Shown: positions 9,810 to 22,189, counted from the first letter of the stretch. The stretch: DNA of 64,000 nucleotides from Sinohyriopsis cumingii (GCA_028554795.2 CM068832.1:84008049-84072048), one strand, 5' to 3'. The notes: generated from the sequence alone by a model not told the origin. Made by a program: numbers and translations.

Positions 9810-12800
9810 ATGAAATGATCCAATTCATTTGAGAAGAAAGAAGAAGAAAATAAGAGGCAGAAACGTGATCTATCGCCTCGTACCAGGGCTGAAGTCTTGG
9901 CACAAATTCATGCCAGTGATTTTGAAGAGGACATGAGTGAACCAGAATCCAAACCCTCTAAACAAAGTTTACCACCCTTAGTCAACTCTGAATAGTACTA
10001 TGACATTCGAGAGACGGAAAAGCGTCCCTCTAGAAAATTTAGAACTACGGCTTACAAATACACAGTGAAGTTTAAAGATTTCAAGTCTGAAGTACTGTTA
10101 GAGAAAGCAGAAGGGTTCATCACCAACATGTGGGATTCTTTGCTCACCACACTCAAGCGACAATGTCAACCCAAAGAAGATGATCGCTTGAGACTTTCCA
10201 TACAACATGACGGCTTGAAATCCCCTGTTTGGATCGAATTTCAACACGTGCAACAATCTAATGACCAGTTTGACATCACCGATGGAAAAGCCACACTGGA
10301 CATGACCCACGTCTCTCCTCCTCAAGGGACCGGACAATGCAGAAAGACCTTATTGGTCAACAACCTTCGCATTACCAAAACAAGTCTTGTCCAGATTAAC
10401 AATTTTCAAGACCACATGTGTTTAGCCCGAGCCATCGTGGTGGGATGAACCTATGCCGACAAGAACGACACGGTAGAATGGAAAAGAGCCTGGGAGAACA
10501 TTCGAAAATCGAACCGAGCCAAACAACGAAATGAAGCAGAACTTCTGTTACAACAAGCATGCCTGTCCAAAGACACATCCTGTGGCATTCCTGAGATGCA
10601 AAAATTGCAAGATGCCCTAGCTCCACGATACACCTTGAAAGTGCACCCTCAAGAAGTGCGCGGGTCTCTGTTGTTTCGAGGGAAAGACTTTAAGGATGGA
10701 AAATACATTCACCTCTATCATCACGATGACCATTTCGATACCATTACCACTATCACTGGATTCCTGGGATACAAATATTACTGTGAGAAATGTGACTTAT
10801 GATGGTTATAATAATCGAGAGCAACACAAACATTGTGGATCGAAATGCTCAGAATGTTTGGCCTCTCAACCCTGTCTGAGCGAAGGGCAAGAACCAGTGC
10901 ATTGTCCTGCTTGTCTGCGCACATTTGTCAGCCCTGCCTGTTACCAACAACATCTGAAGATGCAAGGTTCACAGAAGAAATGTGCTTGTCAACTCCTGAG
11001 ATTGTGCCCAATGTGTGGACAAGGTCTATGTATCAACAGTACCAAGGCACACGTATGTTCAAGAAAGAAAAAATGTCACATTTGTCACTGCATCGTGGAC
11101 TTGGAACACCAATGCTACATGCAAAAATACCAATCCCAACCAGAGAAAGAGGATGGTCACAAGAAGAAGAAAGGCAATTTCATCTTTTTCGATTTCGAAT
11201 GCATGCAAGAGACCGGTATTCACATTCCTAATTTCTGTGTGTCTCATCGAGCGTGCGAGAAGTGATTCAAGAACTTATCTTGAGTTATTGCCCTCACTGC
11301 AGTAAGATTCCTGGAGGGCGTGAAAAAATCTTTCAAGGACCGAACACACTAGCCGATTTCACACAATGGGTCTTAGACCCCATCGACAAGACGTGGAGCC
11401 AAGAGGACATCGAACATTATTATGGAGAATGTCATCACCATGCCACGGTGATGGCTGATAATTTCTCCGGATACGATGGACAGTTTCTTTTGAGATGCTA
11501 TACGGAACGTGGCACTGAGCGTCCTAAAGTCACTTTGAACGGAGCCAAAATCATTTTCTTGCAAGTGGGACAAGTGCAGTTTAAAGATTCGATGAGCTAC
11601 TTAGCCATGCCTTTGAGTCGAATGCCTAAAATGTTTGGAATGACAGAAATGGCTAAAGGGTACTTTCCACACTTTTTCAATACAGAAGCCAATCAACACG
11701 CCGGTCTACCCCATTTGCCTCAGGCTCACTATTACGACCCTGACAACATGCGTACCGAACGAGAAACTTTCTATGCTTGGTACCAGGCTCACGCCTCGGA
11801 CCGTTTCGACTTTCAGGAAGAAATGCTAAAGTATCGTCATTCCGACGTGGACATTTTACGGCGATGCTGTGGAAAATTTCGAGAACTGTTCATGGAACAC
11901 GGAGGGGTTGATCCTTTGAAAGAAGCTTGCACCATTGCCAAAGTGTGTTCCTTAGTCTACCGACAACGATTCATGCTTGAAAACACTGTGGCTGTCATCA
12001 GTCCTCAAATGACCAACTATGTCAAACGTCAATACTCGGTCAAAGCCCCATGCTGGTTGCATTACTTGTGCGACAAGGAAGACAAATGGATTCAGCATGC
12101 CTGCAACGGACAGGGCGAAAAGATCATCGGAATGCATTCGGTCGATGGCTGGGACTTAGAAAACCCCAAGATCATGTACGAGTTTAACGGTTGCTTATTT
12201 CACGGATGTCCCGTCTGTTACCCTGACCGCGGCACTAAAAATCAGTTCTTACAACGAACCATGGAAGACTTGTACCAGGCCATTTGTCAGCGACGCCTAA
12301 AGTTAGAACAGGAAGGATACCAAGTGATGGAAATGTGGGAACACAAATACGATCACCGTTTGAACACCGATCCCGAGTTTAAACGCCTCATGGAAAGTTA
12401 CCAGTTCATGGACCCCCTGAACCCGAGGGATAGTTTGTACGGAGGAAGGACCAATGCCACCTGTTTGCTGTACCAAGCTGATGAAGAGAAAGGAGAAGAA
12501 ATCAAATACTTGGACGTGTGTTCACTGTATCCCTACAAGTGCAAATATTATTGCTTTCCTGCAGGGCACCCACAATTGTTCACCGAACACATCGACCTAA
12601 AAAACATTCGACACTACGAAGGCTTGATCAAGTGCAAAGTTTTGCCTCCCACGAACCTATACCATCCCGTCTTACCTCGCCATTGCCAAGGCAAACTTAT
12701 CTTTCCTTTGTGCTGTACTTGTGCTGAAACGTGCAACCAAGATCAACCTTGTCATCACACCCAGGAAGAACGGGCCTTGATGGGGACATGGGTCAGCATA

Positions 12801-13808
12801 GAATTGTTCAAAGCTCTGAACATGGGATACCAACTGTTAGAAGTGTACGAAATTTGCCACTTTCCCAAGACACAATAATTCCACAAGGGTGACCCCACGC
12901 AGAAAGGCATTTTCGCAGACTACGTGGATGCCTTTTTGAAACTGAAGCAAGAAGCCAGTGGCTATCTGTCCTGGTGTCACACTCCCGAAGACCAAAAGAC
13001 ATTCAGAGAGAAATTCTGGGCACAAGAAGGCATTACTTTAGATCACATTGAGAAAAACGAAGGCAGGCGATCGTTTGCCAAAGTGATGTTAAATTGCTTG
13101 TGGGGTAAAATGGCACAATGACCGTGTTTACCCAAGACGGAGTATTTGACCGAACCTTCCCGCTACTTTCAGATGATTCACGACAAAGCCAAATTCATGA
13201 AACACGTGGACGTCGTTCGTGAGGATTTGATCTTGGTGAATTACGAAGAAGATCTGAACTTTGTAGAAGATGACCCCTTTGGAAATGTCATCATTGCAGC
13301 TTACATGACAGCTCATGCTCGCTTAAAATTGTACGAATCTTTAGAACTGTTAGGGGAACGTGTCTTGTACTTTGACATGGACAGTTGCATTTATATCGAT
13401 CACCCGAGTCAACAGCACCCTGACATCGAAGGAGACCGTTTAGGAGCCTGGACAGACGAGCACCCCGATGACAAGATTCTAAGTTTCGTCAGTGGTGGTC
13501 CCAAAAATTACGGCTATGAATACTGGGACAAACAAGAAGTGCACACGAAGTGTAAAGTGAAAGGACTTACTCTGAATTATCGTACCAGTCGAGTGGTCAA
13601 CTTTGATGTATTGAAAGAAGCCTTGCAGTCTAGAGAAAGTGACCACCTATCAACCCAACAAGATTGTACGTTTACCCACACACCACATCGTCAGTCGACC
13701 CTTGGAAAAAGTCTATCAAATCGTGTAGCAGAAGCGAGTGCGGCTTCCCACCCACTTTACTTTGCCGTATGGACATGTCGGTATAAAACATTGGTTGTAA
13801 GAGGATAG
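9810..13808 (+). pseudogene. Protein-primed family B DNA polymerase (Polinton/adintovirus type), broken
   Basis: This is a DNA_pol_B_2-type polymerase. Going along the gene there is a basic N-terminal region; a Cys/His-rich zone (10785-11130); Exo I FDFE (11191-11199); Exo II DNFSGYD (about 11456-11476), where His is expected but Asp is seen; Exo III YRHSDVD (11832-11852); a GGRTNA block; motif A DVCSLYP (12513-12533); motif B K..LNC.WGK (13081-13107); and motif C FDMDS (13371-13385) instead of the usual DTDS. Breaks: in-frame stops at 9816, 9993, 10446, 12876 and 13119, and frame changes near 10790-10802 and 11245-11265. The same frame resumes after each stop, so these are lesions rather than exon ends. 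Each stop is one C-to-T change from CGA, CAA or CAG. The family replicates linear DNA with a terminal protein primer. No integrase, packaging ATPase, protease or capsid gene is seen nearby. Confidence 0.9.
13782..13788 (+). promoter_or_regulatory. TATA box of the BIR gene
   Basis: TATAAAA lies inside the 3' end of the polymerase reading frame, 36 bp before the BIR ATG. It is preserved in the right arm (about 61500-61506, minus strand). It suggests the BIR gene is transcribed independently of the broken polymerase. Confidence 0.5.
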
Positions 13809-13823
13809 CCACCCACCAGAAGG

Positions 13824-14294
13824 ATGACTTCGCCACAGCAAGAATCGAGTGAGAAATCCAGTGAGAACTCCAAGTTCAAACCCTACCATTTTCCAGTCTT
13901 CTTACCTGACTATTGTGATTGTGCCCGTCGATTGGACCTGTTTCAAAAATGGCCTACGGATAGGGAAGGATTACCTTCTTCGTATGTTTTAGCTAGAACA
14001 GGATTTGTCTACTTCGGACCTGAGTCAGGATTGGGATACGAAGTACAGTGTTTCGCTTGCGGACTGAAGTTACGAATGGATCTATGTATCTACAAAGATT
14101 CAGCTATTCTGGAACATACTCGATGGTCTCCGCACTGCCCTTACCTTTCAATGGCCTTTCCACCCATTAAACTACGGTACAATTATGACGGTACCTTAGA
14201 GACGGTACCTTCCAAAACTAGACGTAAACACATTGCATCCTATTTCATTGTTGTTTCTTTTCCACATAATAGCTTATTTTTTATAAAATGTTAA
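13824..14294 (+). CDS. Single-BIR (IAP-like) protein
   Basis: Intact 156-codon ORF starting 15 bp after the polymerase stop. Residues about 25-110 form one BIR domain: an R-LD-F--WP start, GFVYFGP, then CFAC...H-TRWSPHC, giving the C-x2-C-x18-H-x6-C zinc site (usual H spacing is 16, so the loop is slightly longer). There is no RING, CARD or second BIR. The last 25 residues are hydrophobic and may be accidental coding past the original end. BIR proteins bind caspases or IAP antagonists and block apoptosis; insect and molluscan DNA viruses carry such genes. The right-arm copy differs at only two residues, both outside the zinc ligands, so this frame survives while the neighbouring polymerase does not. 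Host capture or domestication is possible but unproven. Confidence 0.8.
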   Translation: MTSPQQESSEKSSENSKFKPYHFPVFLPDYCDCARRLDLFQKWPTDREGLPSSYVLARTGFVYFGPESGLGYEVQCFACGLKLRMDLCIYKDSAILEHTRWSPHCPYLSMAFPPIKLRYNYDGTLETVPSKTRRKHIASYFIVVSFPHNSLFFIKC

Positions 14295-14817
14295 ACTTTA
14301 CTAATCTTTTTTCAAGATCACTTTAGTTTGCAAAAATATATCTTGTCATTTATTGGCATTCTACATTGAATTTTGTAAACTAGCTATAAACCTGACCTAA
14401 TTACTCAACTTAACTGCTGACAGAAACAGTCTACAGTAAATGTATTTCATTTCTATAGCTCGATGGATAAACATTACATCTTTTAAAGCTGTGCACAGAA
14501 TAGGCCGACATATCACAAGTCAGGAAAACATGGGGGTGGTATCCCCTGTGTCCAAAATTAATATCATTTTGAATAGAATATTCTAGTGACAATTGCCTCT
14601 TTTCAAATGGTAAGCATTGCTTTTTTTATTTTCGTCAATCTGTCAAATTCGGTATGCATTTTGCTTTAATATTTGAGATGGAAACCTTAGGTGCATAGAA
14701 ATGTCAGACAGCATTGTACATCATGGATGGTGTCCAACATACTTTTATGATCATAAAACAAAATCCCATTGTTTTAGTTATGGCCACTGATTTAAAAAAT
14801 ATTCATCCAAGCTAAAT
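14295..14817. other. 3' flank of the BIR gene, no gene seen
   Basis: No clear AATAAA is found close to the stop. The flank is part of the mobile block: a diverged copy of it lies in reverse at 41686-41890, and the right-arm copy is at 60471-60993. Confidence 0.6.
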
Positions 14818-16337
14818 ATAATAATAATAATAATGAGGACTTTGTATAGCACCTAATCTTTAGAAGCTCTAAGCGCTTTGCAACATTAGACAACATAAAA
14901 ACATACACAATGATATGATTACAAAAACAAACACCGTGAAATTAGAAAACATAAAAAACATGCTGAGAATATTTAAGGTAGTTAACATTATTAAGTCATT
15001 AAGTTTGTTTTTGCAGTCAGAATAAGTAGTTTTGAGAGCACCCTTGAATGGGATCACTGCGTCTTTGTGTCTAAGTTCAGTGGGCAATTCATTCCATGTT
15101 GCTGGGCCCTGGTATGCAAAAGAATGCTGTCCATGTGACTCTGTTTTCATAGTGAGAATAATGAGTATATGATTGTCGGAAGAGGAGTGTAAGTATCTTG
15201 CTTGTGTGTACACATAGGTGAGGTCGGATAGGTATGTTGGACTAGAGTCTGTCAGTGAAACGTAGCACAGAGAACTAATGTTGTGTTTGATTCTGGATCG
15301 AATGGATAGCCAATGTTGGGTACAGAGCAGCGGGGAGGTGTGCTCTGATTGTGGTACTCTAAGTATGATCCAAGCAGCTATGTTTTGAACTTTTTGAAGT
15401 TTCTGCAGTAGATATTAAGATGAACCAGACAGAATTGAGTTACCATAGTCCAGTCTTGAAAGTAGTAATGAACACACAAGTGTTTTAGTGGCATCAACTG
15501 AAAGATATCTGAGAATGGAACTGATGCGTCTCAGCTCAAGATATGCAGCCTTGCATATGTTCATGACATGTTGGTGCAATGTGAGAGTACTGTCCAGAGT
15601 AACACCTAGGTTTTGTACTGATTGTGTGATTTTAATGTTGGTGTTGCTGATATTTATTGTGTGAGGTAAAGGATGTGAATGAGAAAGTCTTTGTGTTGTA
15701 ATCAGAATGGCCTCAGTTTTATCATCATTCATCTGCAGCTTGTTACAAGTCATCCATGATTTCACATCAGAAATGCACATCTCTACACCTTGGATGGTAG
15801 CATCAACTTCAGTTGGGTGGCTAGATTTGTATATTTGGGTGTCATCAGTGTACAATTGGTGAGACACTGGATGATGATCTATGACACTTGAGAGCAGCTG
15901 AGTGTATAGAGTGTAGAGAAAAGGTCCAAGAACAGACCCCTGTGCAACACCACAACATAGATCAACTGGGCTGGAGTGTAATCTATTTGCAGACACAATT
16001 TGTGTCCTGTGGCAAGGGCGATATGCAGATTGTACATTGCTAAAAAGACTGTTTGAATTCAGACAAGATGCAAGCTGGGATTGAACAACCTTTTGTAAGA
16101 TTTTTTATATGAATTGGAGATTAGAAACCGGGCAGTAGTTCTTTAAATCCTTATGGTGTAGTGTTAGTTTCTTCAGCAGAGGTTTTACAATGGGAGTTTT
16201 GAAAAATGATGGAAATTACGCTGATGAGAGAGAGGTATTAATAACATCAGTTAGTGAAGGCAATACTGGATCTAAGCACTCAAGCAGCAGTAATGTTGGA
16301 ATTGGATCAAGTTCACATGACTTTGGTGCACTCTAGG
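14818..16337 (-). mobile_element. L2/CR1-clade LINE fragment (5'-truncated, broken)
   Basis: Read on the minus strand. Reverse-transcriptase pieces are at 15996-15415, including GVAQGSVLGPFLYTLY and LYTDDTQIYK (the YxDD active site), then the thumb and connection part. At 15213-14869 is the C-terminal GPATWNELPTELR...FK.ALKT block typical of this clade. The 3' UTR ends in an AGCGCTTAGAGCTTCTAAAGA-type segment and an (ATT)n tail at 14833-14818. Stops and frameshifts break the ORF, and the 5' end is truncated near 16337. Confidence 0.85.
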
Positions 16338-16739
16338 ATGATTACTTAAAAATGCATTTATTGGTGGTGAGAGACTAAATACATGACTTGATACTTGTGT
16401 TTAGCATTAATTGGAAAGCTGAAGATTAGTAATCTTTTGACATACATATCTTAATTGTACCATTTAATTTACAAAATTCAGTGTAATTTGCATTGGTAAA
16501 ATGTGTAGCACAAGAAAAGTCATTATGAATCAGAGATAAATCATATCTTTGTTTTGTCTGGAGCTTGACTAATTTATTGCACATTTCTGTACACTATTTT
16601 GTCTTTAATCCAGGATTATTCACTGCATTCGGATGCATTTCATGGTGAAAATTCACCAGCTGGATTTAAAAGTGGTGAATATTGCTAGCGATTGTTCTGC
16701 AAACCCTGTATGTCACAAGGAGTCAGTGTATTCAAGGAC
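16338..16739. other. Intergenic or intronic DNA, no feature seen
   Basis: It lies between the truncated LINE and the first plausible exon of the DUF4806-like gene. No motif recognised; earlier exons may be hidden here. Confidence 0.4.
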
Positions 16740-19700
16740 TCATACAGTATTTACAAGTTCTCATTGACATATCAGATGAAAATGAAGAACTGAAAAAAGA
16801 TGAAAGTCTCAAGTGGAAACCTTTCTGGTCAGCCATCTCATCCAAAACCTCCTGAAATGGAGAGTATTTTGCAGACTCCAAGATTTCCTCTTATCCTGCT
16901 GGTATGTTCTATTTAGTTTATCTGGTCTCTTTTTATTTTTTATCAATTGCTTTTATACCATGCCACAATTGGAAATTCTTTATCAAAAGTATGTATAAAT
17001 TTCATCATTTTTCTGTCTGTTTAATAAGATGTGTTTAAGAGTACTTACTTACTCATGATGCTTTATATATGAGATTAGATGTTTTGTTAAAAAAGAATGC
17101 ATTTTGTGATATATTGTATCACTGCTTTATATACAGTGGTCATTGCAACCAGTATGCATTTTGTTTACATGCCAAAAAATCCAGTCTGATTTCTTTGTTT
17201 CTTTTTTACTGCAATTAAGGAGTAGTGATAATCTTTATACTCTTAGCTGCATCCAGAAGGACAACACCATCACCATCCCCATCCACTCTGGAGTGGAGAA
17301 TATAAAGATTTCTCCCTGCCAGTTCCTCTGCAAGTAGTAAGTATTGAGGATGGAAAAAAAATGTACATTATATAATAATGAAACAAATACTACAGGTGTT
17401 GACTTTTATATAATCTCTTATTTCATTTACAGCTCTCTAAATACGAGTAGGTCAATTATACACTGTATTTATGAATTTAATTCTCATCTAAGGTAGTAGA
17501 ACTGTTTTATGTTTGACAAAATGTTGGGTAAGTTGTGGCCATACACTAAAAACACATTTTGTAGCATTTAAAAATGCTTATGTTCAATGCACGTAAAACT
17601 CATTGGTTTGTTGTCACTTCAGTTGATAATAGTCTTGTCATCTTGTAGACATTTTGAATGTTAGTGTTCAATGCTAAGGTCATATACATTGATTCAACAT
17701 CAAAATTTGTTTGCAAAATGGAAGATTATGACATGAAAGCACAAGCTCTTGTAGCTTAGATACTGTTATTTCAGAACATTGTGAGATGTTAATTAATTAA
17801 ATTATAGGTCATAAAACATACTGTTCAAGACTTATTTGTGCAAATAAACAATGAATTGTTTTTCATTGATGTGTCGACTGTTCATCATTCCATTGGTTTT
17901 TTTTATTTTTCTTTCTGATGTATACCATTGTCTTGTGTAAGTCAGACGCCTAAACCATCTACATTGAATGCAGACTTTACAGACACCAGCAGTGAAACAA
18001 CATATCCAGGGAATAAAAAAATAAAGGATTATGTGAAAAGTTTTCATATAAACTGTACAAAAACCATGTATTTCATTCCATAAATATATTTCATTGTTAA
18101 ACCCATGTTCACTGTACAGATCTTTTTAAGGAGTTTATAATAATGATCTTGATCTTTCAAAACTAATTTCATCACAAATCTATTACAGATTTCCAGTTCA
18201 ATGTACTTATGAAACTGGACACAAATATTGAGAATTTGTTGGAGCAGCTGGCCCTCCAAGTTCATACACAAGGCCCAGCCACAGAATATAGAGAAGAAAT
18301 TCTTGCAATGCCATGTGATTCAGTGGAGGAACTAGAGGGCCTTTGCCAGAGGTTGGAGGAGAATCCCAAACTCTCCAAGAAGATGGTAAATTGGGGCTTT
18401 ATTTTCTATTTAAAAAAACTGTTATAACCTTTATTTGCTGTTGTGAACCTCAATATGCATTATGCAAGTTCTGCAGTGCCTGTATAATTATTTTTGGGGG
18501 TGGGGTGAACATGTAGTGGTCGGCTGTTTTGTCTTACGGATGTAGGCCAAAACATGTTTAGAGATGAACATGTAACAGGTATTTTACTACATATACACTA
18601 TTACATATTATGTGGCTACTTTAATTCAATCCTTGAGTGAATGTCATTTATGAAGTTAATAGATTCACGGTGGTTAATTTGGTTTATAATTGCTATTAGT
18701 ACATTGTGTTGCATAGTTAATGTTATCAAATTTTTTTCAAGTTAGAGAAATTAAATTTGCTTGCAAAACCATGGCAAAAAGTAACTATATACAAGCATAT
18801 TTTGTCACATCGATCATGAAATACTACTACTAATAATAATATCAAAATCAAAAAATAGTAATATTATTATTATTATTATTTTCAGATATGCTACTTGAGC
18901 TCCCTTGGCAGGTTTACAATTGGGGATAGTGTCTGCGGATGATGAAAAAGCTTAAAACAAAAAGACTGGCCAGAGTATAGTCCAAAGGGACGTAAAGGGA
19001 AAAAAGCATTTCAAGAGCTTGTGATATGTCAGGTTTTGATAAGTAAGTATGGCTTGATTTAAATTGTGTTTTTCATGTGACTTGCCAGAGATTTTTAAAT
19101 GAATTGATAAAGTAACTTGAGACCACATTTCAAAGTACATGTTTTAAAAATATTCCATTGATTATTGCTGGCATTTAGAAAAATGCAATGCATCCTTTGT
19201 TGTGAAACTTTTTTAAAACATTGTATTACTCTTGCAGAAGCCTGCTTGAAAACTAATGGCAAAGCAAAGGCAAATGGAATGGAAGAGACCATATCAGAGA
19301 CCCTCAAATATGCACCCAACCAACGCAGAATGATAAAAAACAAGGTAATCCAAATGACTCTTATTTCATCAATATTGGATTCAGTTTCGTCTTTTAAAGC
19401 ATAGTATTTGCAAAGCGGATGCATTTCTAAACTGATAACAAAATCAGCTTATCCTATTGCCCAGGACTATCAAAGCTAGAGTCCAGCTAACTACAATATG
19501 CATATATCTTGTCTGATTGGACAAGTGCCTCCATTTGGAATTTTTATTCACATGAAATATTTGGATGAAATAAATTCATCTTTGTGCAAATTGATTGCAC
19601 CATCCACTTGCCAGAAATGATAAGTAAGTGCAAAGTTATCTTGTATCATGGCTTAACGATAGTAAGGGAAGCACAAGTGCAGTGAAGAAAATTTCATACA

Positions 19701-19890
19701 TTTTTATAATGCTGATTAACATGACTTCTGCATATGTAACTAGTGCTGAGATGATATGACTTTATTTAAGCATTACAATTTTGTTTTAATTTGCAGGTGC
19801 CTGAGCAGAAGAAGTAATAGATAAACTTTACAGTGGAGTTGGAGACTGATTCTGATTCATAATCTTAATTAAATCTAGAAAATAAACATT
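16740..19890 (+). pseudogene. DUF4806-domain protein gene, multi-exon, two in-frame TGA codons
   Basis: Exons with matching phases are: A about 16775-16901 (Pro-rich, donor GTATGT); B 17247-17336 (ends LPVPLQV, donor GTAAGT); C 18197-18385 (FNVLMKLDTNIENLLEQL...LAMPCDSVEELEGL, donor GTAAAT); D 18886-19042 (SSLGRFTIGDS...KGRKGKKAFQEL, donor GTAAGT); E 19238-19344; and F 19797-19817 ending TAA, with AATAAA at 19881-19886. Exons C and D show the DUF4806 pattern: a leading helix, a LP-----EEL--L segment, a G-----D-V step, then W----GKKAF. Exon D holds TGATGA (18940-18945) in frame, so this copy is likely dead unless those codons are read through. The domain occurs in many invertebrate proteins of unknown function. 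Most of the gene is deleted in the right arm. Confidence 0.6.
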
Positions 19891-20530
19891 AAAGTCATAT
19901 TAAAATATCTGTTGTATTGTTTCCTTCTTTCATTTTTCTCTTAAAAACAAATGTCTGAACCTTTAGTCTGTAAATTCAGTGGATTCCTTATCAGCCCATC
20001 TACTTTTACTTTACACCATGCTACTTTAAAAAAAAAATGAATTATCCCCATTGGGGTAGGTCCCCCCAACCCCCCACCCTACTTTGTCAACTTACCTGCC
20101 ACATTTAAATCTAATGGAAGGCCCTGCTGTAAAGCCTGTTAGTAAAACTATCCAACAAGAGGATTTCATACATTTGCAACTCCTAGGTGGATGGTAATGT
20201 TTTCATTTTTGTAATGTAGATTTGGACATTCTTGCCACCAGTATGGAATATGTGTTTCAGAAACACAAGCAGCTTTCATCAGATTTGCATATAGGTTTTA
20301 TATGTTGTGAGTATGTTGTAGGAAGTTTTTTTAAATAACATCATATGAGATGATGCCAGTGGAAATGGCAGAAAAGTGTCTGTATTGTTCACCAACTACA
20401 CCTTGTTCTTACGAAATGTGGCTGTTACACATTCCCATGATGATGTCACTGACAGCCGTCAGTGAGGAATGCCCCAACAAGCATAATACAAATTGCTTCC
20501 ATTGTAATTGTTACAATTCCATTCTGACCA
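19891..20530. other. Intergenic DNA, no gene seen
   Basis: Contains poly-A/poly-C runs near 20029-20085. The ORF at 20350-20544 runs into the SINE and exists in both arms only because of the duplication. Confidence 0.5.
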
Positions 20531-20850
20531 CTCCGGTGTCCTAGTGGTTAGAGCGTCCGCCTCAGAAGCGGGAGGTCATGGGTTCAAACCCCAGCCAAGT
20601 CATACCAAAGACTTACAAAAATGGTATTAACAGCTACCTCGCTAGACGCTCAGCATTAAGAGGTTAGTGTTAGGACTGATCGGCCTGGTGTCAGGATAAT
20701 GTGACTGGGTGCAACATCATACTACATGTTTGCAGCATGATGCCCCAGTGCTATACATCACTATAAACTGCCACACTGCAGACATCGTAGCAATATGACT
20801 GAAAAATTATTCAAGCTACGTTAAAAATCCAATCACACACACACAATTCC
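20531..20850 (+). mobile_element. tRNA-derived SINE
   Basis: The tRNA-like head has an A box TAGTGGTTAGAGC, an anticodon-like arm CCGCCTCAGAAGCGG (loop reading CAG, Leu-like) and a B box GGGTTCAAACCCC. A body of about 230 bp follows (TGATCGGCCTGGTGTCAGGA, CACTATAAACTGCCACACTG), and the end is TTAAAAATCCAATCACACACA. Related copies lie at 46300-46355, 49590-49830 and 57783-58104, which defines a local SINE family. Confidence 0.8.
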
Positions 20851-22189
20851 ATTCTACGATCCAGAACCAACACTAATTCCGTATTACAGTTCTTGCATTT
20901 CAATCCAATTTTGCTTTTGAAATGTAGTGCCACTCAATTCATAATGAACCCATTCATTTCAAACACTCGCAAATACATATTATTCCTGTCTACAACTGAA
21001 AAATATCTATATAAAAAAACGTGTAACTGTGTTTTATGCAAGGGCATGGAGATGCACAAAAACTTGCACCTGAAGCTTGAATAAATCCCCGACTGTGGAT
21101 AAGACTTTACCCATCGATTACCCCAGCGTGGCGATAAATTCCGACCGTGGCGATTTATTATATATCCTATGACTGCTCCAGCTTGAGGGCAAAATCCAAG
21201 CACATCCCTAAAAAGATAACAAGTATAGCGGCTCTTTACCTTCTGTAAATGCCACTTGAGCTTCCTGATGCTGTTGTATCTGCCATTTGACAGAATCACG
21301 AATGTGGATATATTTCTTAATTGCCTCTAGTTGTTGAGTTAGTTTAGCTGTATGAAATTCCTTTGTGCAGACTCACTCATTATTAATATTACAACAGTGA
21401 TTTAATTACACATTACCTGTCAGCACACCGATGATAAGTCAGTTATTTTATAACACACCAACAAGCTTGCCCCTTGCACCCACCCACCCCCCCTTTTTTT
21501 TTTATTTGGGCACCTGTGGACATGAATCTGCAAGGCTCAAATTGTCATTTTTAATATAAGATCTCAACATTTTTAAGGCCTTAATTTTAAAGACATCCTT
21601 AAAACCCCCAAAAGGTTATCAACTGGATCACCAGCCTTCGTTTAGAGTAACAGCAAGTATATATATATATATATATTTAGGTCTAAGGAAACACAATAAA
21701 AATGTTTGATTTAACAATGACACATTTGCCTCAGGTCTGTGATCCTGAAGTGAATATTAACTGTCCATTTATTTTCTTGGCTTTTCTTTACTAGGAAATT
21801 GATTATAGAGATTTCTGCGAAGGTGAAGGCAATGTAAAAATTGGTTACTATAACATACTTTTTACGCCATGTTTGAAAAAATAAATCCAATGGAAAGGTT
21901 ATAGTCTGAAAATCTTCATTAAATTAAGTTAATATAGGGGAAAAAACTTTAAGAGTTCATAAATATTTTTCAGTGCTGAATAAAGATATAACATAACACT
22001 TTCTGCTGTGATTTTAATAGTTTCTGAGAGCATGAAAAATTTCTAGAACTATAATGTATAAATGTTTTCAAAAGATTATATTAATATGAGGGAAAAATCT
22101 GTTATGAAATAAACCGACAAGATCTTGTATGAATTCATGTTATCTTTAAATATGATATTTGTGTGAAAATATCTGGAAGCAAAAACAAG
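20851..22189. other. Intergenic DNA, no gene seen
   Basis: Holds a C8/T-rich run at about 21488-21502 and a short (TA)n at 21658-21676. Short ORFs (20893-21084, 20934-21299) lack motifs. Confidence 0.5.

Noticed and set aside
20531-20605. tRNA-Leu-like sequence with A and B boxes and a CAG loop
   Set aside because: No pairing acceptor stem, and it is followed by a shared SINE body that recurs elsewhere, so it is a SINE head rather than a tRNA gene.
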